Assembly: GCA_030679805.1 (NCBI GenBank)
Contig: JAUXST010000141.1
Span: 1 to 6,519, forward strand
DNA: 6,519 nucleotides
Direction: 5' to 3'
Source of the DNA: Reyranella sp.
GTDB lineage: Bacteria > Pseudomonadota > Alphaproteobacteria > Reyranellales > Reyranellaceae
A program made the translations under genes and the position numbers. Below, piece after piece: positions 5,522 to 6,519 of this stretch. Under the pieces are notes generated by a model. The model searched no databases. It was given only the letters and a program-made list of their open reading frames with translations, and was not told the DNA's origin. The number at the start of each line of letters is the position of its first letter. The first letter of the stretch is position 1.

Positions 5522-6519
5522 ATGAAGTTCATTGCTCTGGCCGCGGCTGCGGTCTTCGTTGCGGGGGCCGCGCAGGCCCAGCAGTTGGCACCCAGCCCGA
5601 CGCTCGACGCCATCAAGGCGCGCGGCCACATCGAATGCGGCGTGCATCTCGGCCTGCCGGGCTTCTCCTTCGCCAACGACAAGGGCGAGTGGACCGGCCT
5701 CGACGTCGACTACTGCAAGTCGCTGGCCGCCGCGGTGCTGGGCGACAGCACCAAAGTGAAATTCACGCCGACCTCCGTGCAGCAGCGCTGGGCGGTGCTG
5801 CAGTCCAGCCAGGTCGACCTGCTGTCGCGCAACACCACCATCACCTTCTCGCGCAACGCCACGCTCGGCGTGAACTTCCAGGGCATCAACTTCTACGAGG
5901 GCCAGACCTTCGTGGTGCGCACCAAGGCCAAGGTCGCGGCGGTCAAGGATCTGGCCGACGCCACGATCTGCGTCGCCGCCGGTTCGACCGAAGAGAAGAT
6001 GGCGGCCGACTGGTTCCGCGAGCGCAAACTCAAGGTCACCATCATCAACTTCCAGAAGAACGACGATGCCATCTCGGCCTACGACCAGGGCCGCTGCGAC
6101 GCCTATACCGCGGGCGTGGGCGCCCTGGCCGGCCAGCGCATCAAGTTCAAGAACCCGGCCGAGCACCAGATCCTGACCGAGATCATCTCCAACGATCCGC
6201 AGGGACCTGTCACGCGCTGGGGCGATGAGCGCTGGCAGCTGGTCGTGCGCTGGGTGCTGAACGCGCAGATCGCGGCCGAGGCGCTGGGCGTCACCTCCAA
6301 GAACGTCGACGAGATGAAGGCCAAGTCGACCAACGCCGAGGTCCGTCGTCTGCTCGGTGTCGAGGGCAAGTTCGGCGCCATGATGGGCCTGTCGGACGAC
6401 TGGGCTTTCAACCTCATCAAGCAGGTCGGCAACTACGGCGAAAGCTACGAGCGCACTGTCGGCATGGGCTCGCCGCTGAAACTCCAGCGCGGCGCCAACG
6501 CGCTGTGGACCAAGGGCGG
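5522..6519 (+). CDS. aapJ: Periplasmic general L-amino-acid binding protein, AapJ/BztA type (last few codons cut)
   Basis: This is the substrate-binding component of a polar amino-acid ABC importer (family 3 solute-binding protein). It captures L-amino acids in the periplasm and delivers them to the AapQMP-type membrane complex. Residues 1-19 form a Sec signal peptide with an Ala-rich core ending in AQA, with cleavage likely before Gln20. Family segments follow: ECGVHLGLPGFSF (38-50), WTGLDVDYCKSLAAAV (57-72), VDLLSRNTTITFSRN (98-112), DQGRCDAYT (188-196), and near the end QVGNYGESYERTVG (301-314) and SPLKLQRGANALWTKG (317-332). Cys39/Cys65 and Cys150/Cys192 look like conserved disulfide pairs. 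By comparison with family members of about 340 residues, only some ten residues are missing. Permease and ATPase genes should follow beyond the right edge. Divergence from hutF suggests a link between uptake and histidine use, but substrate range cannot be read from sequence. Confidence 0.93.
   Translation, partial: MKFIALAAAAVFVAGAAQAQQLAPSPTLDAIKARGHIECGVHLGLPGFSFANDKGEWTGLDVDYCKSLAAAVLGDSTKVKFTPTSVQQRWAVLQSSQVDLLSRNTTITFSRNATLGVNFQGINFYEGQTFVVRTKAKVAAVKDLADATICVAAGSTEEKMAADWFRERKLKVTIINFQKNDDAISAYDQGRCDAYTAGVGALAGQRIKFKNPAEHQILTEIISNDPQGPVTRWGDERWQLVVRWVLNAQIAAEALGVTSKNVDEMKAKSTNAEVRRLLGVEGKFGAMMGLSDDWAFNLIKQVGNYGESYERTVGMGSPLKLQRGANALWTKG

Noticed and set aside
5465..6166. A 233-codon minus-strand frame opposite aapJ that might precede hutF
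   Set aside because: It is antisense to a clear binding protein with signal peptide and strong ribosome site.

Overview
The window looks like part of a GC-rich alphaproteobacterial chromosome. The evidence is the strong G/C preference at third codon positions, a general amino-acid binding protein of the AapJ type, and the HutF branch of histidine degradation, all common in Rhizobiales and Rhodospirillales. The genus cannot be fixed from the sequence alone. Six protein genes, two of them cut by the window ends, fill almost all of it. No rRNA, tRNA, CRISPR array, transposase or long repeat was seen.

Positions 1-2546 are an arsenic-resistance island. A minus-strand unit holds an ArsR-ArsC fusion (548-1396) followed by a glyceraldehyde-3-phosphate dehydrogenase (1-536, cut by the window edge). 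The dehydrogenase sequence resembles the paralogues that accompany the organoarsenical exporter ArsJ. Divergent from this, on the plus strand, is an Acr3 arsenite efflux permease (1494-2546). The two transcripts share a control region of about 97 bp with an AT-rich imperfect palindrome that could be the ArsR operator. The genes suggest two parallel routes for arsenate. In one, the fused ArsC domain reduces arsenate to arsenite, which both relieves ArsR repression and leaves through Acr3. In the other, GAPDH forms 1-arseno-3-phosphoglycerate, which an ArsJ outside the left edge would export.

Positions 2550-3194 (minus) encode a small putative 2-oxoglutarate/Fe(II) oxygenase that ends only 3 bp from the end of acr3 and appears to start with TTG. 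A 233-bp gap (3195-3427) follows, with two hairpins and no convincing gene.

Positions 3428-5475 (minus) are a two-gene unit: hutF (formimidoylglutamate deiminase) and, overlapping it by 4 bp (ATGA), a HAD-family phosphatase-like hydrolase. Divergent from hutF across 46 bp is an AapJ-like periplasmic L-amino-acid binding protein (5522 to the right edge), presumably the first gene of an ABC importer. The pairing suggests amino-acid, perhaps histidine, uptake and catabolism, but no other hut genes are in view.

The most interesting points are the ArsR-ArsC fusion with an apparent internal ribosome binding site and ATG at the domain junction, the predicted arsJ just beyond the left edge, and the tight hutF-HAD coupling. 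I did not find a wholly new system.
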